Below, piece by piece: positions 40,845-52,649 of a stretch of 64,000 bases of DNA; positions within the stretch are counted from its first letter, which is position 1; each line of letters begins with the position of its first letter. The notes under the pieces are model-generated. The model did no database searches, was not told the DNA's origin, and saw nothing but the letters and a program-made list of their open reading frames with translations. The stretch lies in NCBI GenBank assembly GCA_034401135.1, contig JAWZSP010000003.1, positions 2,294,001 to 2,358,000 on the forward strand, given 5' to 3'. The position numbers and the translations under genes are program-made. Source of the stretch: Volutella citrinella. Its lineage: Eukaryota; Ascomycota; Sordariomycetes; Hypocreales; Nectriaceae.

Positions 40845-43800
40845 TCAGAAAAACTTGGACATGGCCCTGCTGAGGTCGATAAAGTCAACAGGCTTCGTAA
40901 CGTAGTCACTGAATCCCGCCGCGACACACTTCTCCTGCACGTCCGACATGACATTGGCGGATAGTGCGATAATGGGCATGCTGGGCAACTTTGCAGTTGA
41001 CTCCCACTGCCGAATCTCGCGGCAGGCTTGGTAGCCATCTTTTCGAGGCATATGTAGATCGCACTACAGAAAAGGAGGGTCAGTGTCATCTGTGCTTCGA
41101 GCTAAGGGGGCGAAGGACTTCCGCAACTTACCAAGATGAGAGAATAAAACTTGTGCGGCTTCGTCATCACCATATTTGTGCATTCAGCTCCATCCACAGC
41201 AATCTCCACATCTACTCCGATCTTCTTCAGATACTTTGTAAGCACCTTCTGATTTACGGGATTGTCTTCCACGAGCAGCACTTTGTAGCCCTTGTGACCC
41301 ATGCGCCGCTGGATCTCCTGGTAGCTAGCCTTTTGGTTCTCGACCATCTGTTGCGCAGTTGAGCGGTTCCGGTCGATGCTGAGATCCCGCAGGTTGTTGG
41401 GGTCGAAGATGACTGCGAATCGTGACGGCTTCACTGGCTTGTAGATGAAGTTCACCATATTCTCAGAGAGGAGCTGATCACTACCAGTATCGGCGGCCAG
41501 CTTCAGAACTGACTGGCGCTGAACCGAGTCAGACAAGATCAGAACAGTCGTCTTCTCAATCGTCTGAGACTTGTGAATTTCTCCCATCAGGGAGATGATT
41601 GCCTCGGCCGAGGGAAGATTGATGACAATATGCGTGAACTTGATGGGGTCGTCGCCCACGATCAACGTCTGCGCCTCCTCAACGGTTGCAAGTGCCGTTA
41701 TCTGATGGGGAACATTCTTGGGCAACGTCATCTCGATGTGTTGCGTCGTAGCCTCGCGGCTATGCAGCTGTGGGCAGATGATTAGAATTGAATACATTGG
41801 AGGCCGCTGGTCTTCAGTAGTGCCTTGTGTCGGTGTCGTGCCAGGAGAGCTTCGCCCAGACGGCATCTCCAGCTTCATTTGTGACAAGTCCTGCCCGCTG
41901 GCCTTGGCAGCCTCACTGAAACGAGCCAGCCCTGCGTTAATAGACGTTGCCGATGACTGGTCCGTACCCAGCGAGCGCCCAGATCGAACAGAAGGGTTAG
42001 AGCTGCCGGTGGATACAACGTCGGGAGACGAGGCCACGTTCGAGTCCGGTGCACTGGGGCTTGCAGACTCGGCCGCAGTAAGCTTCTGCGTCGGGGGTGG
42101 AAGCGCCTTGAAACCGCTAGATGTGCTATCGGTTGGGACTGGCTTTTGCGGGTTTGCAGCAGTTGGGACGGGGCTATCGGGGAGGTTGGGGTGGTCTTCG
42201 GCCGTGGGAAGTGCAAATCGTGCCGTGAAGGTAAAGGTCGATCCCTTTCCCGGAGTAGCCTTTCCTCGCATAGTACCACCGTGGAGCTCGGCAAGTTGTC
42301 TGGAAATGACGAGGCCCAGTCCACTGCCTCCGTGCTGTCGCGTGCTGCTGCCGTCTATTTGGCTGAATGGCTTGAATATCAAGTCGGCTTCCTCCTTGGA
42401 AAACCCACGACCCGTGTCGGTGATGGCGAACTCCAGCATTATCTCTCGACCACTCTTGCTCTTCTTTGACTCCTCGCTGGTGTAGACCCGGCATCGGCTG
42501 AAGACCTCCCCTTCCGCGGTAAACTTGATTGCGTTGCCAATTACGTTGAGCAAGACCTGTCGTATCCGGACCTTGTCGCCCTTGACCCACGCGGGCACGT
42601 CTGCCTCCACCAGATAATTCAGCTCGAGGCGCTTGGCGATCGCCATTGTCGACACCAGTTCATTGACGTCTTCGATGAGAGAGCGAGTGTGAAACCATTC
42701 AAATTTCAGCTTCATCATGCCCGCGTCAACCTTTGACAAATCAAGGATGTCGTTGATGATCATGATTAAGCTGTTCGCGCTCGTCTGGATGGTATTGGTA
42801 TAATCCAGCTGCTCCTCGTTCAGAGTGGTGTCCTGCAGAAAGCTGACCATGCCAGATATACCGATGAGCGGGGTTCTGATCTCGTGAGACATGTTGCTGA
42901 GGAACCTGCCCTTCGACTCCATGGCTTCCTTGAGCTTCGTCTCCAGGAGCTTGTGGTCGTTGATATCTGTGGCAGAGCCGAAATATGAGCTAGCGCCTGA
43001 TCCGAAGTCGATGGTGTCGATTTCGACACATCGTATCAGGTGCCAACGGTACTCTCCCGTCTTGGACAACAGTCGCACTTCGGTGGTGTACGACGCTCGT
43101 CCGTTGCTGTCGGTGGCCACCTTTATGATGCCCTGCCGGGCGAGCTCGGACAGGTCGGCAGTAGGCCAATCGCAAACAGAGCTACTGCTTGAACTATTAT
43201 TGCGCGACAGCTGCTGTTGTTGGCTTCCGCCTGTGTCTGGGTTCCGGTTTCCTTGTGACTTTGGTGGGTGTAGAGTGCTGGTCGAAGTGGCTTCAGATGA
43301 CAATGAATTATTATACACCTCGTTGGGGGCTTCCTTGCTCAGGCCCCTGGGTGTTGGTGGTCGACTTCTTGGCACTCGGCATTTCGCAAGATCGTCAGGA
43401 TGAACGAAGTCCATGAATCCAAGGCCGAGGGAGTCCGCAAAGCTTTGGCCCGTGTAGCACAGCCATTGCTCATTGGCAAAAGTGATTCCCTCGTCCTCGG
43501 TGGCTGTGAAGATGATTTGGGGTATCAAGTTAGCGAGGAGACGGTGTTTGGCCTCCGAGGCCTCAATCTCTTCCTGCCGAGCTGCTTTGAGCTCAGCAAT
43601 GTGCTGATCATGGATATCCATGTAGGAGCCCAGAAACTGCATGATGACGCCCCTCTTGTCTTTGGATGCCACCGCACGCGCATAGAACCACCTGTAGGCG
43701 CCATCAAACCGCTTGATTCTTACGGTCCGGGAGAATTGTTCGCCTGTACGAACAGAGTGGCCCCAGGTCCTCAAGTACTCATCCCGGTCGTCTGGATGAA

Positions 43801-46800
43801 GACTGCCCCAAGGGTCGGCTGATAGGTCTGTGGCTGTCTGGCCTCGGTATGAAAGATATCGGCTGTTTACCCAAACAATCTCCCCCGTCTGTGGCAGAGC
43901 GACAAAAACATGGGCCGGAAGTGAGTCCAAAATCAACCCCTTTAATCTGTCAGAGGGTGGAGGCATATCCACGGCCACATTTGCTACGGAGCCGCTTCGA
44001 GTTGGTGCAGTGATGGGGGCTGGCCTGCTTGTTAGAGTAGAATTGGGAGGAAGTGATTGAAATGTAGCAGCAAAGTCGGCACCGTAGGAGTGGAGCATGG
44101 TGTGGCCAAATCGACCTTGTTTCTGTGCCCCCTTTGTGAATTCAGCCAAGCTGTCCGCGGAATTTTCATCGCTCAACGCACTGACAGCTTCTGCTTTCAT
44201 CTCCAGGGTTTCCTGCGACCCAGTCTTCTTCGTCGGGGCTGTGCCTTGCTCTTCGAGAGAGAGACGGCTGGATCTTTCAACGGCGGCAATATCTGTGACA
44301 TCTTGCAGCGAGCTTGAAGCCATCAGTCGTGAGTTCCTCTTCTCAGCTGGAGAATTCTCCTTGGACCCTCTGCGAGGCCGCTGAGAGCCTGAGCTCGACT
44401 GCTCTTGCCTATTTGCGGCAGGCCTCTGTCTGGAACTGAAGTAGCTGTCCGCCTGAGAAGCTGCCGGGCTCGAGGTCGGCTGCTGCCTTTTGTCGGCAAG
44501 GTAACTCAGCGAGCCTTGCTCGAAGCCGGGCGTGCCAAGCGGAGAACCCGTGGCGCTTTTGGATACTTGGGAGTAATCGCTGGGGCTAGTCATGCTGCCG
44601 GCGAGCGACTGATGCGGGATAAGGTCATCTGCTGCCAGATACGAAAGATTCTCCAGGGGGCGCCCATCAGGGGCAACAGCGCCAAACCCAGCGGTCTGGG
44701 GTCTCTTGCGCTGCAAACCTGCCAACTCGGTTTCGAGATTGCTGTAATGCCGGCAGAGCGAGAAGGTTGTTGCCATGTGTGGAGCCAGATGTTCCAGGGA
44801 ATGTCGAAGGTTGGAGGGGTAGGGAATTATAGGGCTCAAGATGGACAGAATCGCAATCGGCGCGGCCTTGTCCTTCTTCGAGCCCTCGGGACTTTGGTGG
44901 TGACCCTCCTCATTGATCGTTGACACGTCGGTTTTCCCTCGAGAGTGAGACTTTTGCTCCATGATAGTATTATCCAGCTTAAAGGGCCGGTTCGGCTTAG
45001 ACAGCAGCACATGAGACAGCGGAATGTGGAGGACCGTCCACGAATTGTCCACGCCAATGGCCTCTGGGGGACGCATCCCGGTGTAATCAGCGTCATCAAT
45101 GGTTGGATTGAATGAGTCCTCGTCTACTGTGGCATCAGTGAAGAAAGGGTTCTCCTTCGGGTCAGCTCGTACAGCCGGTGATGGGGCTGGAGATTGCGAC
45201 CACGGCGAAGGTGGTGCCTGCTCAAACTCCTCGTACTTGGGCGTCGGTGGTCGCGGTCGCTCGTCTTCCAACTGAGACGTCAGCGGTCTTGCACGTTCAC
45301 CCGAGTGGAGAGTCTTGCTTCGGGTAGGCATTCGAGACGGGTTAGCGCCGCCAAAGATAGATGACAGCTTAGAGAAAGATTCTGATCGTGGCTTATGGCT
45401 ACCCTTCTTGGCGGGCTCGTGGGCTGTGTCCTTGGCACCGGGTGTAGGCTGGGTCGCCGGTTCTTCGTTGGCGAGGTACGGATAAGTTCGAGTAAGTGCA
45501 ATGGTTTTCCCTCGCTCAAGCACTCGCATGACGCCGCTGTGGTCGATCAGAGGGTCCGCCTCGTAATCCAGGGCTTGGAGAACCGGAAGAACACGGCCTT
45601 GGCCAGTTTGCTCGGGTATCAATGGAGCTTCCCAGCTAGGCACATGTGGTTCATAGGCGTCATGCTCGTCCAGTGCCGATTTGTTGAGTTGAGTAAACTC
45701 TTGCGATGAGTCCTTCGCAAGGTAGCCCGGGGGTAGGTTGCTATGGGTTCTCGTGAGAAAAGAGGGTCGTCCAAGTCGGTTGCCAGGGCGCTCCTGTGAC
45801 CGTTCTTTGTTTTCCTCATATGCAGTGAAAGAGTGGCGACTTGGCAGTCCAGGTCTAGAGGCCGGAGAGCCAAGTTTTGGCGTATCGTCCGGAATCGAAA
45901 CGCCCTCTGAGCGATCCACGTCACCGCTCGGCATTCCGCTATAGCTGCTTTTACCTAAGTAACCCATGCTCAATTCGTCTTCCCTGTGTTGACTGAACGT
46001 CGCTTTTTGGCCCCACGGAACATTTTCAATGTCCGTCGAGTCAGCTGGGATAGCAAGGGTAACGCGTTCCGCCTTGTACACATCGCGCATGATATGGACA
46101 ACAGTGTTCCACCATGCCTCCAAACCAGGCTCAGCAGCAAGCATCAAGGAAAGCTCGTATAAGTTAGGACTGGGGTAATCAAGGTTTTCCGGCTGTGGGG
46201 AGACGGCAGAAGGGTTGAAAGTGAAAGTGGAAGCCGGGGTGGAGCTATTCGAAAGGACTCTGTCCTGAGCTGCCATCCGTAAAGGGTCAAACGATATAAA
46301 ATGAGGATGACGGGGCCCATTGGTTGGGGAGAGCGCGGTGAAGGGCCTGTGCAGATTTGATGGCACGAAACCGGCAGGAGCCATTCTAGGGAAAGGATAG
46401 GACGGGGTCGCGGCAAAGGCCGCCGGTGTCGTGGGGCCTCGAACAGTAGCATCTGACGCGGTGGAAGTCGTTGCCAAGGCAGAAGACGTCGTTAGGGGTG
46501 GGCTGGAAAGCCCTTCCTCGGGGATCGGTGAAACGCGATTCTTATCCGTGGGGCTCGGCAGCAGTCCCCTCGCCGACAACTCGCGTCGTTCCAAGTCACG
46601 GGCAAGCTTCTCCCGATACTCATTTAGCTGTCGTTGGGAGGAGGGTGCCGCCCTGAGAAGACTGGCATCTACTCGTTGTATGTGTTGGGGTTCCTGGTCA
46701 ATCGCACCAGCCGCCGCCACAGCAGGGTCTATAGTCGATGCCCCGTCCTTGAAGCCCGCGGCGGGCTTGTCGACGCTTTGCCCTTCCCCCATATCCTCCA

Positions 46801-47116
46801 TAGCGCCTGGTGCAGGTAGCGGTCTCGGGGAATCATCAAGAGATGGTGACCGGTACTGATTGCTTCGGTGGCGATCAGACATTGCGTCATGGGTGAGATG
46901 TGCCGGAGTCTCAGTCGCCGCCGCAGTAGTCGTGGCCAAAGTCGAGGTTGACTCTATCATTACACCTCCATGTCTGGTAACCTCGGCGAGCGGCGGAGAC
47001 AGTGATTCAACGAGAACTTGCGAGGGGGTTATCGACGGGCTTGGGAGACTGGATTGGCGCGTCGCGGACGTGGATGAGCAACAGTCGTCGTTGATGGACG
47101 AACTGTAGCCCAGCAT
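40845..47116 (-). CDS. Hybrid sensor histidine kinase with PAS domains and receiver
   Basis: This is a phosphorelay sensor: it autophosphorylates on His, passes the phosphate to its own receiver, then presumably to an HPt protein. Two exons, 47116-41132 and 41063-40845, encode 2067 residues. The N-terminal third is disordered and Ser/Pro-rich, with a GAF-like piece at about 320-360 ([20 protein letters not shown]). PAS1 lies at about 1060-1180 ([21 protein letters not shown]). PAS2 follows and is split by a low-complexity insert. The H-box [13 protein letters not shown] is at about 1411, the N-box [12 protein letters not shown] follows, and then G-boxes DTGRGFS and [14 protein letters not shown] degenerate receiver-like region spans about 1775-1910, and the true receiver ([15 protein letters not shown], then [12 protein letters not shown], ending TKPVDFIDL) closes the protein. 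No membrane segment is evident. An alternative start is the later Met in [13 protein letters not shown]. The fungal HK group is not assigned. Confidence 0.93.
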
Positions 47117-49659
47117 GCCTCTGCCTCGTCATAGACCGGAGGAGACGCGGAATTCGAGTCTCGAGGTTTGGTCGAGGTCGACGGCGTAGCGCTTGGAGTA
47201 GATGCAGGCGATCAGCAGCAGACAGACACGCCGCATGAAAGGAAAATCCGAGAGGCTAGTCAGGAGGACAATAGGGTCGTCGTTGGAGTCGCAGAGGGTG
47301 GTGTAGTCCAAACGAAATTCGTAGATGGACGGACGCACGTCGGATTCGGCGACGGAGAGGTCGGGGTCGGGGTCGGGGAGGGTGGAGGTGAGAATCCGTC
47401 GCCGGGCTGCTGGGGGGGGTTCAGAGACTGGTTGGGCGGAGGTGAAGAGCAAGATAGTGGTGGTGCGGTGCGGAGGACGATGGCGGATTGTGGTGGACTG
47501 CGACAGGCTAATGGTATGGTGGGCGAGCCTGGCTTAGGCAAGGACAGGCCCGAGGCCAGCCCCGTTTGCGCTGGCCCATGCTCGCGCGGAGCGGGAGAGA
47601 CATTGCATGGTCTGCGATGACGTAGGAGAACCTGCTAGTTCTAGGCAGGTGGCCGTAGCGCCAGGGTACGGGGCACCTGCAAAGGGGTACGACGTTGGGG
47701 CCCCCCTGGAGGTCGCTCTCTATGGATGCCGTGCTGCAAAGGTACAGCGCCTGCAAGCCTCGCAAAGTCGCGTCCTTGGGTATTCCCGGCTGGGGCTGGC
47801 GAAAGGGTGCGGCGTGCAAGTGCGTCCCCGTCCCCGTCGCACACAACAAAAACCTCACGCGAGCCATCCCAAACCACAAGCATCAGGACTGTACTACTCA
47901 TAGCAGCAAGCGTCGCACCCCGCACGTGTAGCACCTTAACTTACAACCTACTGGTTGTGTCGGACTAGTAGCCAAGGTACCTTACTGAATTACCGACCTT
48001 CCTAGGAGTACGACAAGCTTCACCTGGGTAAGGTACGTTTGACCACTAACCCATGATGACCAACAAACCGCACGAGAAGTAGGACAGCTGCCAAAGTCGC
48101 AGCCTGTCAACATCAGCCGGGGCCAAGGCCCGATAATAGAGCAGCTTATAACGGGCCCGAGCTACTCTTTGTAGTTGGCGTGTGCCCATTATTTAGGTCA
48201 CTGATCCATCCCCCGGCTCGCCAACGGAGTCAGGTTACCACCCGGCGTCCAATCGACATCGTAGCTGAGCAGCTCCAGCTGTCACTCCCGCTTCGCGCGA
48301 GAGCCAATGGAGCCATCAAACCATTCCAGCTGTCCCCTTCAGCCCTCCTCCAGCGCGCTCGCGGACCTCTCCGCCTACAGCATCACCTGCTCACGAAACC
48401 AGTTCGCCGTAACCCACGAATCGAGGCAATAGTTCACCGACAGCCTCATATTCGGGCCCTTGGGCACACCACCGGCTTACTCTCTGTGGGTCCTGGCCCG
48501 GGGTCAACCCTCAAAGCCCATTTTACCAATGTCGAAAGTTGGCACTGGCACTTACTCAATTATTACTATTACGACCCAGGTAGGCTGTATATTCCCGGCT
48601 TCCGCGCCCCACTCGCCCACTCTCCTTCCACTTGATCTTAAGCACTTGGCCCATGAGAATAAATGGGGGAGAGTGGCCATCGCCTCAGATTGCGAGTGCC
48701 GTTGTCGTCAGCAGCGATTCATAAGATTGAACCCCTTGGGGGCGAGGCGGACGACCGAAACTACGGTAGTGCCAGACTGGTGCTCTCCTGACCGGGAATC
48801 TGACAGGCAACGCGATGACCTGCCAAGAATCGCTCCCACAGGATTTCGTCCCCCAGCGGCCAAGGGTGGCGCGACGGCTCAATTAAATTTCTAGTGACAA
48901 GACCCCTCGGACCTCCAAGGCCGCCTTCGCGCCCATCCAACCAGGTGCTCCTAACCTACCAACTTGCTATTATTAATTATTCATCGCACAGCTGGACAAA
49001 ACAAATTCCAACCCTCGGCACCCCTTTGGCTGGTTCCCGTCTCTCGCTAGACTGAAACGGAGAGCGTCTGTCTGCCCGGTCGACTGGTTGCACGGGCGCC
49101 CGTTGCGCACTTGGCCTGAAGCAGCCGCCAGTTTGGGGTCGCGTCAATGCATGACGTCTTTTGGTCAGGGAAACGCCCCGTGACGTCAGTGGCGCCCCGC
49201 CCAGATCCCACCCAGATCCAGGTTGGGAAGCGGTCACGCCTGGCGACACGTGTTCCCACCCAGCCACTAACCCCCAATCCAATTCATCGTTGTAGGGTAA
49301 CAGCAGCTGGATGGTTGGCTGGATTCCAATATCAACGACAATGGTGTTTATCTAGGTGCCTTTGCTCCTCCCGTTCGCAGGTACGGGTGGAGCCTGAATT
49401 TCTCTAGCTAGTGCTATTATTTTATTCCCTCTCGAATTTTCACAGGGACGCTGCAGCCACGATAGTAGCCATTCTTCTTGTGACAAGTCCAGCCCCTCAG
49501 GTGGGGAACAAACATACCAGCCATTCACATTCTCCAACATCCTCAAGTCATAAAAATAATTCTCGTTTGACACAATTGACGTGTTCCTGTTGCCATAGGC
49601 TATAATCCAGTTCTGATCTCCTCTAAAACAAAACCCCCTTGCTATTATCGCTAGGCCCA
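47117..49659. promoter_or_regulatory. Upstream region of the histidine kinase and 3' flank of the b561 gene
   Basis: The part next to the kinase (47117 to about 47600) is a CT-rich minus-strand leader containing a short upstream frame. The remainder has palindromic GGTACC-type words (AAGGTACCTT at 47975-47984 and a related GTAAGGTACG near 48026) and no supportable gene. The frame at 48180-48635 starts with GTG and lacks any motif. Confidence 0.5.
47129..47236 (-). other. Upstream ORF in the histidine kinase leader
   Basis: An ATG at 47236 opens a 35-codon frame (MRRVCLLLIACIYSKRYAV..., ending VSSGL) that stops at 47129, only 12 nt before the kinase ATG at 47116. The two are in the same frame, so the stop also shows that the kinase frame cannot simply extend upstream. 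Whether this lies in the mRNA leader depends on the unmapped transcription start. Such an uORF would lower kinase translation. Confidence 0.4.
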
Positions 49660-50477
49660 CTATGCTGATATTAGCACTTTAAAGCCCAGCTTATGCTTTT
49701 GAATGCGAGGTATAACGCCGAGTAGGACCAGAACTGATAGGAGAAGCGCGGCCCACAGCTTGATTTTGAGGACGTTTTTGTTGTAATCAGTATCCACGGC
49801 GCTGACGACGGTGGCCAGGAGGAGGACGAGGATCACGTAGCCGCTCCATCGATGGTACTTCCAAACTGCCTTTGCGTTGTGCTCGCCACCGTATAGAGCG
49901 GGCGTTGCCCACATTGTGAAGCCCACAAAGTATTGCAGCAGCAGGATGATCGAAGTGATGACACCAAGGTAGCCGTGGATCGAGTGGAAATGGGGCCCAT
50001 TGCTCGCGAACTTGTTGTACTCAATAATAGTGACGCCGGCGACCAGAAGTAGAAATGCGAGAAGGTTGAGCGATGCGTGGACGCGTTGGCCTAGGCGCTT
50101 CTGCTCTGCAGAGTGTGTGGGCTGCAGAGAGAGGATCGACTGCGCCAGCGTCAAGACGGCGAGTGACTGTAGGAGCGGATGGCCGGAGAAGAGGATGATG
50201 GGCTTGGTCAACACACTGACCCAGATGAGGACGGTGAGGAGGATGGCACCGAACTGCGCGAGGACCGCCGTGCCTGTGACATGTAGGGTTAGCCGCGTCC
50301 GTCTCGGGTGTAGATTGTGGCCAGCCTACCGAGAAGGAGATTTTTGAGGATGGAATCGCCATCTTCCTGTGCTGCATCTCCGGGTCGGCCGAGCAAAGGC
50401 TCTGTCTCGCGCTGGGCAGTACCGGCGGTCTCCATATCGCGGTTGATACGATCAGGTATCCCCGTCGCGCTGGCCAT
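49660..50477 (-). CDS. Cytochrome b561-type transmembrane protein
   Basis: Two exons, 50477-50330 and 50273-49660, are joined over a 56-nt intron (GTAGGC, branch GCTAAC, CACAG), giving 253 residues. After a polar 50-residue cytosolic start, six hydrophobic helices follow: about 51-71, 82-99, 115-134, 147-171, 190-207 and a last one near 219-238. Four histidines, His81, His115, His149 and His190, sit near helix ends with spacings 34, 34 and 41. This closely matches the two-haem pattern of cytochrome b561 proteins, which move electrons across membranes (for example from ascorbate or toward ferric iron). The motif FHSIHGYLG is family-like. No fused DOMON or other domain is present. Substrate and membrane are not visible from sequence. 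It is divergent from allantoicase. Confidence 0.8.
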
Positions 50478-51520
50478 GTCGGATTGAGCGGGATGCTGGT
50501 AGCGGAGAATGAGCTTGTGCGGAATGCCAGTAGCAGGAGGAGCAGAGAGCGGGCACGGGTGTTGACCGCAGGCTCGTGTCGTCTCTACAATGACAAGTCA
50601 AGGTCTGGGTGTCTTCAACGGGAACAGCATCAAGATATTATCAAATGCTACAGGCGGCAGGTGGCTTTCGCATCCCTCATTGCGTCATCCGTGATTGGAT
50701 GTGACGACTTCTAATTGATGGGGCTAATACGTTCAAGCCAATGAGAGGCGAGCTCTTGCCAACATGGCTCCGCGGCAATTGAGCGCCAACAAGACGCGGG
50801 GTAAGTCGGGAAGGCGACATCAAGCAAACCAGCTCTTCTGGGGTTGCAACTTGCTGGTCGTAGTTTGAGGGGTAGAAGGGCCCTGACTTTCTGCCTCGGT
50901 TTCAAGGTGGTAGTCATATGTGGCCATGACAAATGACACCTGCGAGGGCGGCGACTCAACTGTCCAGTCCAGATGAACTAGACGTCGCACTCGCTCTCTT
51001 ATTACTCGATAGGAATTGCACGCTCAATCGCATAGGCCCAATGCTAGCGATAAACGATAAGGGCGCACGCGACCGGCGACCATCCTGGTTGGCCGGCGGC
51101 ATGTTATTATCCACACTGACGAGAATGGGGAATAGGTGATAGCCAATCTTCCCCGGGCTCGATCCTCTGGGGATTCAAAAGAGGGACCTCCCCCCATGTG
51201 GCAGCCAATGATTGGCACCGTCGATAACCATGGGTGGTATCTATCGGCCGCCCGCCGTTGCCCGCCGGCGGAGGTGGCCGATCCGGAGGCACGACTGAGC
51301 TCCGGCTCCGGCAGGCGCATTGAAGCCAGTGCTGCTGGTGCTGTGCGATAAGAGGATAAAAGTCCCCGAACAAAGCTAAGCTGCTTCCTCAGTGATCTAC
51401 AAACCACCTACCTCGTAGTAATGGTCTGAGTTGCCTTGAACTGCCACCACCTTCTTCGACATCTCCCGCTCTCACCAGAACACGCCCACCTTCAGTCATA
51501 CAGTGCTACGTGCCGCCAAC
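50478..51520. promoter_or_regulatory. Shared promoter of the b561 and allantoicase genes, rich in GATA sites
   Basis: This 1.04-kb divergent spacer has many GATA cores on the allantoicase side: CGATAAACGATAAG at 51048-51061, GATAG at 51138-51142, GATAAC at 51223-51228, CTATC at 51241-51245, GATAAG at 51347-51352 and GATAAA at 51355-51360. HGATAR sites are bound by the fungal nitrogen regulator AreA/NIT2, which activates purine-catabolism genes when preferred nitrogen is lacking. Binding here is inferred, not shown. Confidence 0.55.
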
Positions 51521-52649
51521 ATGGGGTCTTACATAGACGAGATTGAGTACAAGCTCGAAGCAATTGACGCCTCGTCAATTGCCCCCGACGAGATTGACAA
51601 GACGTTCCGATCAACATGCATCGGTGCGCATTACCTGCTTCCATTTGGGACGCAATGCTCACGATGCTCTTCTAGATCTGATATCAGGTACGCTGGGAGG
51701 CAAGATCTTGGGCTTCTCGAATGAGTGGTTTGCCGAAGCTGCCAATTTGCTGACCCCGACGCCTCCCATCCGACAACCTGGCAAGATGGTCTACACGGGC
51801 GCCTGGTACGACGGATGGGAAACCCGACGACACAACCCCGAGCCCTTTGACTGGGTGATAGTTCGGCTTGGCGTTGCCTCGGGCACAGTCAGTGGCATCG
51901 AGGTGGACACGGCCTTCTTCAACGGCAACCACGCCCCCGTCATCTCTGTCGAGGGCGTCTTCAGCGACAACGACGAGGAAGTCGTTTCATGGGCAGGCGA
52001 GCGAGGGAAGTGGGAGACCATTCTGGGCCTACAGGAGTGCGGCCCCTCGCAGCGATTCGGCTGGAAGCTGAAGGCACCCACAGGCAAGCAGTACACACAT
52101 GTGCGGCTCAACATGTACCCGGACGGCGGCATTGCTCGCTTCCGCCTGTTCGGACACGCGGTGCCTGTCTTCCCGGCGGACAAGGATGCCATCCTAGACC
52201 TCGCGGCAGCACAGAACGGCGGCGTGGCCGTGTCTTGCAGCGACCAGCACTTTGGCACAAAGGACAACCTTCTGCTACCTGGCCGCGGCAAGGACATGGG
52301 AGACGGATGGGAGACGGCACGCTCGCGAACCAAGGGCCATGTTGACTGGACCGTCATCAAGTTGGGCGCGCCGGGATACGTGCAACGATTTGTCGTCGAC
52401 ACGGCGCACTTCCGTGGCAATTTCCCGCAAAAGGTGGCCGTCGAGGGAATCGAGTGGAAGGCAGACGGCGACCCGACGGCCGATGCCCAGGGCTGGCAAG
52501 AGCTGGTGCCGCCGAGCAAGACGGGCCCGGATGCGGAGCACGATTTTGACAGCGCTGCCAAAGGTAACGTCGTTACGCATGTAAAGCTCATCATGATCCC
52601 GGATGGTGGAGTCAAGAGGTTGAGGGCATTTGGCAGCCGGGCTGTCTAG
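51521..52649 (+). CDS. Allantoicase
   Basis: The enzyme hydrolyses allantoate to ureidoglycolate and urea in purine nitrogen recovery. Two exons, 51521-51623 and 51676-52649, joined over a 52-nt intron (GTGCGC to TTCTAG), give 358 residues, the normal family size. The protein is the expected tandem repeat of two allantoicase domains, about residues 35-190 and 205-355. Matching landmarks are YDGWETRRHNPEPFDWVIVRLG in the first half and DGWETARSRTKGHVDWTVIKLG in the second, and MYPDGGIARFRLFG paired with MIPDGGVKRLRAFG. The N-terminal DLISGTLGGKILGFSNEWFAEA block is also typical. ATG 51521 gives MGSYIDEIE. The promoter carries clustered GATA motifs consistent with nitrogen control. No other purine-pathway gene lies in the window. 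Confidence 0.96.

Noticed and set aside
48180..48635. 151-codon plus-strand frame between the kinase and b561 genes
   Set aside because: Starts with GTG, no recognisable motif, and surrounded by non-coding palindromic words.
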